Program-made: the position numbers and the translations under genes
Source: an uncultured Lachnospiraceae bacterium
GTDB lineage: Bacteria > Bacillota > Clostridia > Lachnospirales > Lachnospiraceae
DNA length: 64,000 nt
NCBI GenBank assembly: GCA_900548905.1
Contig: URMK01000034.1
Span: forward strand, 6,114 to 70,113
Direction: 5' to 3'
In this document: one piece after another, positions 17,626-26,098 of the stretch
Position numbering within the stretch: position 1 is the stretch's first letter
How the letters are laid out: each line of letters opens with the position of its first letter
The notes under the pieces: generated by a model
Told to the model about the DNA's origin: nothing
Database searches by the model: none
What the model saw: only the letters and a program-made list of their open reading frames with translations

Positions 17626-18962
17626 GCCTGATACGGATATTGATAAAATACATGCTTTTCTGCGGATTATTTTCCTGCCTTATTGTGCTGCTGTTCTGGT
17701 GCGGCATAAACCTGATGGTAAGTACGGGAATCGCATATCCTGCCAATGCAGGGGAACAGATGGCGGCGGAAGCGGTGCGGAATATGGAGAAAGAAGGGAT
17801 CCGCACAGAGCTGATTCCCCCGTTATGCGGCTATGCCATATGGGAAAACGGCGTGCTGGCGGAAACCAACCTGAATGAAAAAGACAAGGCTGCGGCGGTG
17901 ACCTACCGCGATACCGGCAGAAATACCAAAGGCTGTTATCATGTGAAGGTGGAACGGGATGGAAAAGAGGCGATCCTGCAGTATCGTTACCGGATGGAAT
18001 TAAGCAATCCGGAGGGGAGGGCGATCATTCACGGACTGGAAAAGGTGTATCTTCTGTTTTGGGGACTGCTTTTGGTGCTTGTCCTGGGGCTTACTACCCG
18101 TCATTATGTAAAGGTATTCCGGAGAAAGCTGTCGGTATTGCAGAATGCCGCCCTCAGCCTGACCCGGGGAGAACTGGAGGAACCCTTCGGAAAGTCGGGA
18201 ATCAGAGAATACGACGAAATTATGCAGTCCATGGAGGCTTTGCGTACAGCCCTGCGGAAATCACTGCAGGAACAGTGGAAAATGGAACACAGCAGGGTAT
18301 TTCAAACCGGCGCGCTGCTCCATGATTTAAAAACGCCCCTAACCGTAATCAGCGGCAACGCCCAGCTCCTGGAGGAAACGGTGCTTACAGAGGAACAGCG
18401 AGAATATCTGGATGCGATTCTCAAGAATACGGAGGCAGCAGGCGGTTATCTGGAAAGGCTGAAAAAAATGACCAGGAATATCTCGGAAGGTGTGGAAAGC
18501 AGACAGCGGGTACCGGGAGAACAGCTGCAGCAGGAAATTTTTAACGGAGCGGAAGAGATCGCCAGGGTATTCGGCGTCAAAGCAGAATGGCAGGGGGCAA
18601 AACTGCCGGATCTGGTATTAGCCAGACAGGATGTATGCCGGGCGGTTTTAAACATTGTAAGAAATGCGGCGGAACATACACCGCAGGGAAAGCGGATAGG
18701 CATCCACTGCCTGTGGCAGGCCCCCTGGCTGGAGATCCGTGTGTGGGATGAGGGGCCGGGATTCTCTCCCCGCGCGCTGCGGCATGCCCTCGAACCCATG
18801 TTTACGGAAGGGGAAAGCCGGCCGCAGGAAGGGCATATGGGGATTGGCCTTTCTTTTGCCCGGGAGGTCGCCGCCTTCCATGGAGGCATAGTGCTGACGG
18901 AAAATACTCCGGAAGGGCATGGAAGAGTTATCTTCCGGATACAGGCAGAAAGCGGAATGTAA
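17604..18962 (+). CDS. sensor histidine kinase
   Basis: About 452 aa. Start is uncertain: ATG 17604 (AGGA five bases upstream), ATG 17586, or GTG 17622 that overlaps the regulator stop as GTGA. Two membrane helices (YMLFCGLFSCLIVLLFWCG; VYLLFWGLLLVLVLGLT) enclose a small extracellular domain of about 110 residues. A HAMP-like linker leads to the H-box HDLKTPLTVISGN, then N-box NIVRNAAEH, G1 DEGPGF and G2 MGIGLSFA. Domain order is normal. Partner of the upstream regulator; the signal is unknown. Confidence 0.9.
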   Translation: MECGKGVSLIRILIKYMLFCGLFSCLIVLLFWCGINLMVSTGIAYPANAGEQMAAEAVRNMEKEGIRTELIPPLCGYAIWENGVLAETNLNEKDKAAAVTYRDTGRNTKGCYHVKVERDGKEAILQYRYRMELSNPEGRAIIHGLEKVYLLFWGLLLVLVLGLTTRHYVKVFRRKLSVLQNAALSLTRGELEEPFGKSGIREYDEIMQSMEALRTALRKSLQEQWKMEHSRVFQTGALLHDLKTPLTVISGNAQLLEETVLTEEQREYLDAILKNTEAAGGYLERLKKMTRNISEGVESRQRVPGEQLQQEIFNGAEEIARVFGVKAEWQGAKLPDLVLARQDVCRAVLNIVRNAAEHTPQGKRIGIHCLWQAPWLEIRVWDEGPGFSPRALRHALEPMFTEGESRPQEGHMGIGLSFAREVAAFHGGIVLTENTPEGHGRVIFRIQAESGM

Positions 18963-19009
18963 TAGGGTACCCCCTGTTTCCGCAGGCGGAAAGAAAGGAA
19001 ACGAAAACG

Positions 19010-19981
19010 ATGAATAAATGGATGTTAGGATTAACGGGAGCAGCCGGTGGCCTGACTGCGGCTGCAGCGGTACACAGGGGACTTTTACGGAAAGAACAGG
19101 AACTTCTCATCCCTCCCGGAACTATGGTGGAGGTTAACGGCCACAGAATGCATGTGTACGGGGAAGGCCCGGTACAAAGGACATTACAGGAAACATGTCA
19201 GGCAGATGCGGCCGGCAGCAGGAAGATACACCGCGCAAAAAAGGTTACCCTGGTATTTCTGTCCGGAGGAGGAACACCGGCGCCGGTTTATGATTTCCGG
19301 CCCCTTTACCGCAAGCTATCCCCCCGGTTCCGCTGCGTGGTGGTGGAAAAAGCAGGCTACGGCTATTCGGATATAGACAAATGCGGCAGACAGCTGGAGG
19401 GGATGCTGGAGGAAACCCGCCTTGCCCTGCGTCTGGCCGGTGAGAAAGGCCCCTTTGTACTTGTTCCCCATTCCATGTCCGGGCTGGAAGCACTTTACTG
19501 GGCGCAGCGCTATCCCGCAGAGATTCTGGGAATTGCGGGACTGGATATGGCCTTTCCCAAGGTTTATGATTATCTGAAAACACCCCCGGCCCTTATGAAA
19601 CTGCCGGGACTGATCGGTGTATTCGGAATACACCGGTATCCCTTCTTTCAGCTGGTAAACCATGACGGCCTGACACAGGAAGAATACCGGCAGGCCAGGC
19701 TTCTGGCTAACAGGAATTTTATGAACCCAGTTATTATGGAGGAATGCTGCTGCATACATGCAAATGCAGAGACCGTGAGAAAACACGGAAGGCCGGATGT
19801 ACCTTTCCTTATATTCTGTTCGGATGGAAAGGATTTGGGTGAGTTCTGGGTACCCCTCCAAAAGAAATATGCCAAAAAGCTGGGCGGCGAATTCCTTCCG
19901 TTTTCCTGCGGCCATTACCTCCATTATTATAAAGCCGCGGAAATTGCGGAAGCCATCCGCATCTTTGTGGAAAAAATATAA
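19010..19981 (+). CDS. alpha/beta hydrolase
   Basis: 323 aa. The N-terminal hydrophobic stretch (MLGLTGAAGGLTAAAAVHRG) may be a signal or anchor. The fold is clear: oxyanion region FLSGGGTPAPVYDF, then VVVEKAGYGYSD, the nucleophile elbow VPHSMSGLEALYWAQRYP and a late His in SCGHYLHYY. The elbow reads H-S-M-S-G instead of G-x-S-x-G, as in some esterase-like families. A position 47 bases after the kinase suggests it is controlled with, or by, that two-component system. Substrate unknown. Confidence 0.82.
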   Translation: MNKWMLGLTGAAGGLTAAAAVHRGLLRKEQELLIPPGTMVEVNGHRMHVYGEGPVQRTLQETCQADAAGSRKIHRAKKVTLVFLSGGGTPAPVYDFRPLYRKLSPRFRCVVVEKAGYGYSDIDKCGRQLEGMLEETRLALRLAGEKGPFVLVPHSMSGLEALYWAQRYPAEILGIAGLDMAFPKVYDYLKTPPALMKLPGLIGVFGIHRYPFFQLVNHDGLTQEEYRQARLLANRNFMNPVIMEECCCIHANAETVRKHGRPDVPFLIFCSDGKDLGEFWVPLQKKYAKKLGGEFLPFSCGHYLHYYKAAEIAEAIRIFVEKI

Positions 19982-20019
19982 CAGTTCAGACCGGTCTGCG
20001 CACTTACCGGGCAGACGGC
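19979..20019. repeat. dispersed palindrome copy d
   Basis: TAACAGTTCAGACC begins on the stop codon of the hydrolase gene. It is followed by GTCTGC...GCAGAC (about 19994-19999 and 20011-20016). Both modules recur at 11194-11272. It lies between the convergent hydrolase and queT genes and may act as a weak terminator. Confidence 0.5.
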
Positions 20020-20052
20020 AAGAAAGCATGGTGCATCCCGCGGGTACACATT

Positions 20053-20538
20053 CTAATTCCCGAAAATCTGTTTCCGGTATTTATGCAAAGCCAGAGCCAG
20101 CAGCAGTCCCAGAATGCCGCAGGAAATGATTTCCCCCGCCGTCACCGTCAGGAAGGACAACCAGAGAGGCTCCAGTCCGTAGGCATATTTCAGAACCAGG
20201 GGGACGATAACCGCATTGGCGGCAATAGGGGGCAGTACGGCAAGGAAACGGTTGGAGCGCAGCCTGCGCGTACCTAATGCGCCGATAAGCGTGGCGAGGG
20301 AACCGAAAATAATATCAGGAATCGCGCATCCCGTAAGGATATTGCTGATAAGGCAGCCGATAAATAAACCGGGAATCCCGGCAGCGGTGAAAACAGGCAG
20401 AATGGTAAGTGCCTCAGAGAAACGGACCTGTACGGCATAGTTGGCAAGGCCGAAAGCGTTGGCCACAAAGGTGAGCACAACATAAATAGCGGCAATCATA
20501 GCCGCCTGGGTCAGGAAGTGAATGTTCTTCTTTTGCAT
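20053..20538 (-). CDS. queT: queuosine precursor transporter QueT
   Basis: 161 aa, five to six hydrophobic helices, matching the QueT family (substrate-binding S component of an ECF-type transporter for preQ1 or related queuosine precursors). Typical segments are VQVRFSEALTILPVFT, GLFIGCLISNILTG and IPDIIFGSLATLIGALGT. The start ATG (20536-20538) follows AGAGGAGA. The family call is supported by the leader, which carries a predicted preQ1 riboswitch. No ECF ATPase or T component is nearby, as is usual for group II ECF systems. Confidence 0.9.
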   Translation of the reverse strand: MQKKNIHFLTQAAMIAAIYVVLTFVANAFGLANYAVQVRFSEALTILPVFTAAGIPGLFIGCLISNILTGCAIPDIIFGSLATLIGALGTRRLRSNRFLAVLPPIAANAVIVPLVLKYAYGLEPLWLSFLTVTAGEIISCGILGLLLALALHKYRKQIFGN

Positions 20539-20546
20539 TATTCTTT

Positions 20547-20612
20547 TCTCCTCTAGTTTTGTTTTTCTGCCGCCTTATGGCGGTTGGGTCAGGAAGGTTT
20601 CGAACTGACCAA
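20547..20612 (-). promoter_or_regulatory. predicted preQ1 riboswitch upstream of queT
   Basis: On the minus strand, stem GGTCAG (20610-20605) / CTGACC (20592-20587) closes a 12-base loop TTCGAAACCTTC, much like class-I preQ1 aptamers. A small hairpin CCGCC-ATAA-GGCGG (20583-20570) comes next, then the A-rich tail AGAAAAACAAAACTAG, which runs into the ribosome binding site AGAGGAGA. TCCT of the loop/stem region is complementary to AGGA, so ligand binding could hide the ribosome site. The extra hairpin is unusual for class I. Confidence 0.65.
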
Positions 20613-20616
20613 TGAG

Positions 20617-20650
20617 GCTGCAAATTCCAGTGGTTTAGAGAATTTGCAGC
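20617..20650 (-). other. 5'-terminal hairpin of the queT leader
   Basis: A perfect 11-bp stem, GCTGCAAATTC (20617-20627) / GAATTTGCAGC (20640-20650), 12-base loop. By the promoter at 20657-20684 the minus-strand transcript should begin almost exactly at its outer end, so it would cap the leader before the aptamer. On the plus strand it is followed by six T and would look like an intrinsic terminator facing readthrough from the hydrolase gene. Confidence 0.6.
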
Positions 20651-20656
20651 TTTTTT

Positions 20657-20684
20657 AGTATAACAGGAAAAAGGGAAAAGTCAA
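20657..20684 (-). promoter_or_regulatory. queT promoter
   Basis: On the minus strand, TTGACT (20684-20679), a 16-base spacer and TATACT (20662-20657), with TGT before the -10 (extended -10). This predicts a start near 20650. Confidence 0.75.
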
Positions 20685-20746
20685 GGGCTGACTTTAAACC
20701 CGGTGCCGTTTGCCGCACGGGGCAGCACCGTGTTCGGTTTAACAAA

Positions 20747-20789
20747 AGCCAGACCTTAATTCCTACAGGAATAAAGGCCTGGCTCTTTT
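20747..20789 (-). terminator. prs terminator (probably bidirectional)
   Basis: AGCCAGACCTTAATTCC / GGAATAAAGGCCTGGCT (20747-20784, one mismatch) forms a long hairpin flanked by AAAA on one side and CTTTT on the other, so it can end transcription of the minus-strand dnaD-dnaI-prs unit. A second GC-rich inverted repeat (CGGTGC 20701-20706 / GCACCG 20725-20730) lies between it and the queT promoter. Confidence 0.7.
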
Positions 20790-20819
20790 CAATTTCGTAA
20801 GATCTATTCACACATACAA

Positions 20820-21998
20820 TCAAAGCAAATCGGAACGATATTTTGCCAGCAGCTTCTGAATCTTTTCGTTGGGATCCAACAGGTCGCTGATAGAGGTATC
20901 ATGGTTCAGCGTATCGATTAGGTAGGCAACATATTTACTCATATTACAGTTAATATACCAATCTCTTTCAAGAAGCTCGGGAGTCTGGTATATCAGGTTG
21001 GTGGTGAGGACGCGGTCGATTATACCGTCTTTGAAGGCTTTGTCGAAGCCTTCCAGTCCGTTGGTAAAAAGGCCGAAGGTGGAACAGATAAAGATTTTGC
21101 GGGCCTTGCGTTTCTTTAAGGCGGCGGCAACCTCCAGTACACTTTCTCCGGAGGATATCATATCATCGATGACGATCATGTCCTTGCCTTCCACATCGGA
21201 TCCGAGGAATTCATGGGCAACTATGGGATTGCGGCCGTTTACAATCTTTGTATAATCGCGGCGTTTATAGAACATGCCCATATCCAGGCCCAGAACGTTG
21301 GCGATATAGATAGCCCGTCCCATGCCTCCTTCATCGGGGCTGATTACCATCATGTGGTCGGAATCAATCTGCAGATCTTTCTGGTTGCGGAGAAGGTTTT
21401 TGATGAACTGGTAGGCGGGCTGTACGGTTTCAAAACCGTGGAGAGGGATGGCATTCTGCACTCGGGGATCGTGGGCATCAAAGGTTATGATGTTGTCCAC
21501 ACCCATTTTTACAAGTTCCTGAAGAGCGATGGCACAGTCCAGGGATTCGCGGCTGGAGCGTTTGTGCTGCCTGCTTTCATATAAAAAGGGCATGATGACA
21601 TTGATCCTTCTGGCTTTGCCTCCTACGGCAGAAATAATACGCTTCAGATCCTGGAAATGATCATCGGGGGACATATGGTTTTCATGGCCGCAGAGGGAAT
21701 AGGTCAGGCTGTAATTCACCACGTCCACAAGAAGATAAAGGTCCATACCACGCACGGACTCCAGAATAACACCCTTTCCTTCGCCGGTACCGAAACGCGG
21801 CACTTTGCTTTGCAGGATATAGGAATCACGCTGATAACCGGAAAAAGCAAGGCTGTTTTTGTGCTCACTTTCTCTTTCCTGACGCCATTTAACAAGATAG
21901 TGGTCTACCTGTTCTCCGAGAGTTTTGCAGCCTGCCAGAGAAATAATGCCAAGAGAGCCTGCAGGGATTGTTTCTAGGTTTCTTTTTTCTTCCGCCAT
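20820..21998 (-). CDS. prs: ribose-phosphate pyrophosphokinase
   Basis: PRPP synthetase, 392 aa, makes PRPP from ribose 5-phosphate and ATP for nucleotide, His and Trp synthesis. This is the longer clostridial form (about 390 aa rather than 315) with an N-terminal extension. Seen: YESRQHKRSSRESLDC, ITFDAHDPRVQNAIPL, SPDEGGMGRA and the PRPP-binding loop MIVIDDMISSGES. ATG at 21998 is chosen over GTG 22013, which lies inside the GTGAGGA ribosome site and would overlap the upstream gene. It follows the dnaI-like gene by 11 bases. Confidence 0.9.
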   Translation of the reverse strand: MAEEKRNLETIPAGSLGIISLAGCKTLGEQVDHYLVKWRQERESEHKNSLAFSGYQRDSYILQSKVPRFGTGEGKGVILESVRGMDLYLLVDVVNYSLTYSLCGHENHMSPDDHFQDLKRIISAVGGKARRINVIMPFLYESRQHKRSSRESLDCAIALQELVKMGVDNIITFDAHDPRVQNAIPLHGFETVQPAYQFIKNLLRNQKDLQIDSDHMMVISPDEGGMGRAIYIANVLGLDMGMFYKRRDYTKIVNGRNPIVAHEFLGSDVEGKDMIVIDDMISSGESVLEVAAALKKRKARKIFICSTFGLFTNGLEGFDKAFKDGIIDRVLTTNLIYQTPELLERDWYINCNMSKYVAYLIDTLNHDTSISDLLDPNEKIQKLLAKYRSDLL

Positions 21999-22009
21999 GG
22001 AATGGATCC

Positions 22010-22981
22010 TCACTTTCTGTTGGTTAATCTTTTTTTGTACATTCGGATATCCGGTCCTGTCAGCTTGCAGAACTCAAAGTTACTGGTTATCCTTGAAAAA
22101 ATTCTGTCCTGATAACGCTCCTTTAATTCGGGAAGAGAAAGATTGGTGGAAATAATCATGGATTTCCTTCGGATCAGACGTTCGTTCAGGCACGTAAAAA
22201 GATGGGACAGGCTGAATGGCGTATTTTGCTCTGTCCCCAGGTCGTCAATGACCAGCAGGTCACAATTATATAAATCGTTATATAAGTAGTCCAGATTTTC
22301 CTGGTTCTTATAATCAAAAGCATTGCGGGAAAGGGTGTCAAAAAGGCTGGAAGCGCTGAAATATATGACGGAATGCCCGCTTTCAATACATTCTCTTGCG
22401 ATACAGTTGCTCAGAAACGTTTTTCCGGTACCAACCGTACCATAAAAGAAAAGGTTATTTCCCGAACGGCTGAAGGTTCCGGCGAAATCCCTGCATTTTT
22501 TAACCGCCGTCTGGAAGGAAACCAGATCCTCGTCCTTAAAAAAATCAAAAGACATGGTTTGAAAATTTTCTTTTTCCAGGACTTCCTTCAGATTGGACTG
22601 CTGGTAAAGCAGTTCTATTTCTGCCTGCCGGAAGCAGTGGCACTTTACACCGTTGACATAACCGGTGTCCTGGCAGTCGGGACAATCAAAAATCGGCTCC
22701 AGATAATCAGAAGGCAGCCCTGCATCGCATAGAAGCTTTATTTTATCGCTGGTAAGCTTGTGGAGTCGTTCCTTAAGTTCTGTAAGGGCATTTGTGTCGC
22801 CGTTGAGCAGCTTTTTTCCCTGTGCCACGGACAGGGTGGCAACGGATTCATCCAGATTCCGGTAACCGGTAACGTGATTATAGACATAATGAAGCCGTTC
22901 GTCCCGTAAATGACGGTTTTTGGTTTGCCTCTGCTCATACAGCCTCATGATGGAATTATATTGGGTATTTGTTAACGCCAC
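22010..22981 (-). CDS. dnaI: DnaC/DnaI-type helicase loader ATPase
   Basis: 323 aa AAA+ protein. The N-terminal part (1-95) is helical; four cysteines C100, C103, C114 and C116 form a zinc-ribbon-like site (CPDCQDTGYVNGVKCHC). Walker A is GTVGTGKT (181-188), Walker B DLLVIDDLG (241-249), sensor region MIISTNLSL, with an Arg finger candidate in DRIFSRI. This arrangement fits loaders that place the replicative helicase. It is encoded 24 bases after the dnaD-like gene, as in many Firmicutes. The symbol follows the Bacillus functional equivalent. Confidence 0.85.
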   Translation of the reverse strand: MALTNTQYNSIMRLYEQRQTKNRHLRDERLHYVYNHVTGYRNLDESVATLSVAQGKKLLNGDTNALTELKERLHKLTSDKIKLLCDAGLPSDYLEPIFDCPDCQDTGYVNGVKCHCFRQAEIELLYQQSNLKEVLEKENFQTMSFDFFKDEDLVSFQTAVKKCRDFAGTFSRSGNNLFFYGTVGTGKTFLSNCIARECIESGHSVIYFSASSLFDTLSRNAFDYKNQENLDYLYNDLYNCDLLVIDDLGTEQNTPFSLSHLFTCLNERLIRRKSMIISTNLSLPELKERYQDRIFSRITSNFEFCKLTGPDIRMYKKRLTNRK

Positions 22982-23005
22982 GGCTGTTCTCCTTTAATAA
23001 CGGGC

Positions 23006-24145
23006 TCAGTTGCGCAGAAGCTCCTGCTCCAGGGCATCATAGTCGTAGTTGTTCTGCATAAAACGGTTATATTTATCAATAGAACGGTCCGATGCGGGCT
23101 TAGCAGCGGGCTTGGCCTTCTGGAAACCTTCATCCAGCTTGGCAATATCGGCTTTGTGATGCACTCCCGCTTCCTTCCAGGAGGCGAGGATCTTGTCCGC
23201 ATATTCAAAACGGTGCCTGTCGGTGGCCAGGACGGTTCTTTCGCAGGATTCGATGATAATCTCTGTCTCAAAGGCATAATCCTCACGCCAGCGGCGGATA
23301 AACTCCGCTTCCTTTCTGGTGGGGGAATTGGTTTTACCCAGGGCATTCATAATGGTATAAACACATTTGTCATAACGGCTGGCATGCCCCTCCGCCTCCA
23401 CAGGGGTGGAGATATTGGCTTCGGCCCAGCTGATGGCGACCTTTTCGATATAACGGAAATCCTTTTTGCCCCGTTCCACACAGTACTGGAGCAGATAATC
23501 AATCAAATCATCTGAAAAATGCAGATGATCGGAAAAGAAAAGGATGGATTTCATATCGGAAGGGCTTAAGGTCCTGCCCAGGTATTGTTCGGCAATAAAA
23601 AGAAGCTGGGCGGTAGAGTCCTTCTCCTGAAAGGCTTTCAGCTCGTCCAGGGAATAAGAAGGCTTGGCAAAGGCCGGCGGAGCCGCCTGGGGAACCTTGT
23701 TTTCCTCCTTGGAAAGTGAGGGCGGCACATTAGGAGCCTCGGCCTTGGCAGCGGGCTTTTGGGCGGGGACTTCTTCTTCCGCGTTCTTCTCTTCCTGACG
23801 CGGCAGCAGGGAAACCACGGGCGTCTTAGGTGCGCCCGGAGCTTCTTTGTCCGCCAGCTCCAGGAAATGAATGCCAATCAGGTTTTTATTAGTATCATAT
23901 TCAAGAGAAAGCACCCTGCACTTTTCCCAGTATTTCAATGCCCGCATCACATCTTTTTCCGTGTGGTTGAAGACATCTGCAATCCCGGAAATACTGAAGG
24001 TACAGCCGGCATTCATCATGCGCAAAAGATACAGATATATTTTCAGCTGTGCATCGTTTGCTTCCGCCATATATTCGTCGATAAAGCGGTTGGAAACGAT
24101 GGTCGCGTCAATATAGTTATCCTGGTAAATCCTCAGACAACTCAT
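23006..24145 (-). CDS. dnaD: DnaD/DnaB-type replication initiation protein
   Basis: 379 aa. The N-terminal winged-helix part (1-95; FIDEYMAEANDAQLKIYLYLLRMM, then CTFSISGIADVFNHTEKDV) is followed by a Pro/Ala/Glu-rich linker (about 105-165) and the DnaD domain (about 170-260; LLFIAEQYLGRTLSPSDMKS, then LIDYLLQYCVERGKKDFRYI, both quoted in part). A second C-terminal DnaD-like region follows. DnaD/DnaB proteins remodel the origin and recruit helicase and loader. The start has AGGTGAG upstream. DnaA-box-like sites in front of it suggest DnaA control. Confidence 0.87.
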   Translation of the reverse strand: MSCLRIYQDNYIDATIVSNRFIDEYMAEANDAQLKIYLYLLRMMNAGCTFSISGIADVFNHTEKDVMRALKYWEKCRVLSLEYDTNKNLIGIHFLELADKEAPGAPKTPVVSLLPRQEEKNAEEEVPAQKPAAKAEAPNVPPSLSKEENKVPQAAPPAFAKPSYSLDELKAFQEKDSTAQLLFIAEQYLGRTLSPSDMKSILFFSDHLHFSDDLIDYLLQYCVERGKKDFRYIEKVAISWAEANISTPVEAEGHASRYDKCVYTIMNALGKTNSPTRKEAEFIRRWREDYAFETEIIIESCERTVLATDRHRFEYADKILASWKEAGVHHKADIAKLDEGFQKAKPAAKPASDRSIDKYNRFMQNNYDYDALEQELLRN

Positions 24146-24187
24146 AATCTCACCTATTTCTTCTATTTTTCTATTTTAAGCAAATGC

Positions 24188-24193
24188 ATTATA
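24188..24193 (-). promoter_or_regulatory. extended -10 of the dnaD-dnaI-prs unit
   Basis: On the minus strand TGA-TATAAT; -35 match is poor (a TTGACT sits 24 bases upstream, too far). The DnaA-box-like TTTTCCACA (24211-24203) lies in the spacer, where bound DnaA would block RNA polymerase. Confidence 0.5.
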
Positions 24194-24202
24194 TCATAAG
24201 GG

Positions 24203-24377
24203 TGTGGAAAAAGAAACAGTCAAAATGCCGAAAAACCTTGTAAATACTGGATTTGCAGGAAATGTGGAAAATGTGGATAGTGTGGATTATATGTGTGAGG
24301 GTACGGAAAACGCGGGATAACAAAAAACAAATATCCACACTTTTCATACACATGAAAAATGTGGATATTGTGGATAA
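24203..24377. promoter_or_regulatory. cluster of DnaA-box-like 9-mers
   Basis: Seven matches to TGTGGATAA (the reverse of TTATCCACA), allowing one or two changes: 24203-24211 (TGTGGAAAA), 24263-24271 (TGTGGAAAA), 24272-24280 (TGTGGATAG), 24281-24289 (TGTGGATTA), 24331-24339 (reverse orientation, ATATCCACA), 24360-24368 (TGTGGATAT) and 24369-24377 (perfect). Three and then two boxes stand head to tail with no gap. The cluster fills the space between the murC stop and the dnaD start. Confidence 0.7.
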
Positions 24378-25757
24378 CTATTTGTTGAGGAGGTTTTCTC
24401 CGATATTTACAACGTCTCCGGCCCCCATAGTTATCAACAGGTCACCGGGGGTACAATTTTCCAAAATAAATTTTTCTATCTCCTCAAAATCCGGGAAATA
24501 ATGACATTCCGTTCCTGAATTAACGATAATTTCCTGTAGGGAACGGGAGCTGATACCCAGCGTATCCGTCTCCCGGGCGGGATAGATATCGGCAAGAATG
24601 ACCTTGTCTGCGAGAGAAAGAGCGTGGGCGAATTCGGGAAGGAAGGCCTTGGTCCTGGTATAGGTATGAGGCTGGAAAACACACCAGAGGGTCTGATGGG
24701 GATAATTTCTGGCGGCTTTCAGGGTTGCGGTAATTTCTGTGGGATGATGTGCATAATCATCTACTATAGTAATCCCATCCACGCAGCCCTTGTACTCAAA
24801 ACGGCGATCCGTGCCGGTGAAATTCGTCAGGGCGCGGGAAGCCGTCTCCATGTCGAGCCCAAGATAATCGGCAAGCGCCAGCGCGGCCAGTGCATTGAGG
24901 ATATTATGTTCCCCGGGAACGCCCAGCGTGACCCCGATATCCGCTCCGCCGCGGCGGTGCAGGGTGAAGGACGCATGGGCCGTTTCATCATGGCTGACGC
25001 TGTCATAAGAATAATCGCAGGATGGATTGGAGCCAAAGGTGAGGACCAAACAGGGAAGTCCCCGGGTGATTTCTTCGTAATCAGGGATATCACCGCTTAT
25101 TATCAGCAGCCCGTCTTCAGGCAGCAGCTGTGCAAACGAACGGAAGGAGGAACGGATATCGGCCAGATCCCGGAAGAAATCCATATGGTCTTCTTCTATA
25201 TTAAGTATTATGCCGATTCTGGGGAAAAAGCTTAGAAAGCTGTTGGTATACTCGCAGGCCTCCGTTACAAAAAGGTCGGACTTGCCTACCCGGATATTTC
25301 CCCGGATGGCTTTCAGGATACCGCCTACGGAAATGGTGGGATCGGTACCGGCCTCCAGCAGTATTTCCGTAATCATGGAAGTGGTGGTGGTTTTGCCGTG
25401 GGTGCCGCTGACGCCGATGGGGGTTTTGTAATTACGCATCATCTGCCCCAGAAGCTGTGCGCGTGTCAGGCTGGGAAGCCCCAGCTCCTCCATGGCGGCA
25501 TATTCCGGATTATCTTTGTGGATTGCAGCGGTGTAAACCACTAAATCAATATCATTGGTTATATTTTCACGGCGCTGTCCGTAATGAACCACAGCCCCCT
25601 GTTTTTCCAGAAGTTCGGTAAGAGATGATTTTTTGGCGTCGGAACCGGATACACGGAAGCCTTCGGAAAGAAGAATTTCTGCAAGGCCGCTCATGCTGAT
25701 GCCGCCGATGCCGATAAAGTAAATGTGAACCGGTTGATTGAAATCTACTTGATACAT
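24378..25757 (-). CDS. murC: UDP-N-acetylmuramate-L-alanine ligase
   Basis: Adds L-Ala to UDP-MurNAc in peptidoglycan synthesis; 459 aa. ATG at 25757 is used because AGGAAGGG lies just upstream; the frame extends to 25802 without a better site. N-terminal Rossmann part with FIGIGGISMSGLAEILL, ATP loop GTHGKTTT (118-125), NIEEDHMDFF and DDYAHHPTEI, all typical of MurC rather than MurD/E/F. The C-terminal ligase domain is complete (ITMGAGDV near the end). The stop abuts the DnaA-box-like cluster. Confidence 0.95.
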   Translation of the reverse strand: MYQVDFNQPVHIYFIGIGGISMSGLAEILLSEGFRVSGSDAKKSSLTELLEKQGAVVHYGQRRENITNDIDLVVYTAAIHKDNPEYAAMEELGLPSLTRAQLLGQMMRNYKTPIGVSGTHGKTTTTSMITEILLEAGTDPTISVGGILKAIRGNIRVGKSDLFVTEACEYTNSFLSFFPRIGIILNIEEDHMDFFRDLADIRSSFRSFAQLLPEDGLLIISGDIPDYEEITRGLPCLVLTFGSNPSCDYSYDSVSHDETAHASFTLHRRGGADIGVTLGVPGEHNILNALAALALADYLGLDMETASRALTNFTGTDRRFEYKGCVDGITIVDDYAHHPTEITATLKAARNYPHQTLWCVFQPHTYTRTKAFLPEFAHALSLADKVILADIYPARETDTLGISSRSLQEIIVNSGTECHYFPDFEEIEKFILENCTPGDLLITMGAGDVVNIGENLLNK

Positions 25758-25867
25758 AGGGATACCCTTCCTGTTAATTATTTGGACAAAACGATCTGCC
25801 ATCAGCCATTTACGCCCTCTACTGACAGTGTACGCAAAGTAAGCAGTCTTTGTTCATTCTGATATGT

Positions 25868-25896
25868 ATTATACGCATTCATGCAAAAAAAACCAA
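25868..25896 (-). promoter_or_regulatory. murC promoter
   Basis: Minus strand TTGGTT (25896-25891), 17-base spacer, TATAAT (25873-25868). It leaves a leader of about 105 bases before murC. Confidence 0.7.
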
Positions 25897-25897
25897 T

Positions 25898-26098
25898 AGG
25901 CAATTACAAAATCAAAAGCCGCCAAAAGGAATTTTTGTCGAAATAGCGCATATTTTGTGAAAAATAGAAGAAAGATGCATAAGAAACACCTGGTATATGT
26001 TATGTAAAATACATAATAGATGAAAAGTTAAGGTTTTAAATATGTTAAATATATACAAAATTTAAAAATTGGGCGAAGAAAGAAATTGTAAAAGATTA
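25898..26098. other. AT-rich gap between murC and glgC
   Basis: No gene seen. Very AT-rich. One short inverted repeat, TTATGTA-AAA-TACATAA (26000-26016), could be a protein-binding site. Otherwise I see nothing. Confidence 0.5.

Noticed and set aside
20617..20656. Hairpin plus T6 on the plus strand as a classic terminator
   Set aside because: No plus-strand gene ends close by, and the minus-strand promoter places the queT transcript start at its outer end, so a leader hairpin explains it better.
24203..24377. DnaA-box cluster considered as oriC
   Set aside because: No dnaA, dnaN, rpmH or gyr genes nearby and no clear AT-rich unwinding element beside it; a regulatory cluster is more likely.
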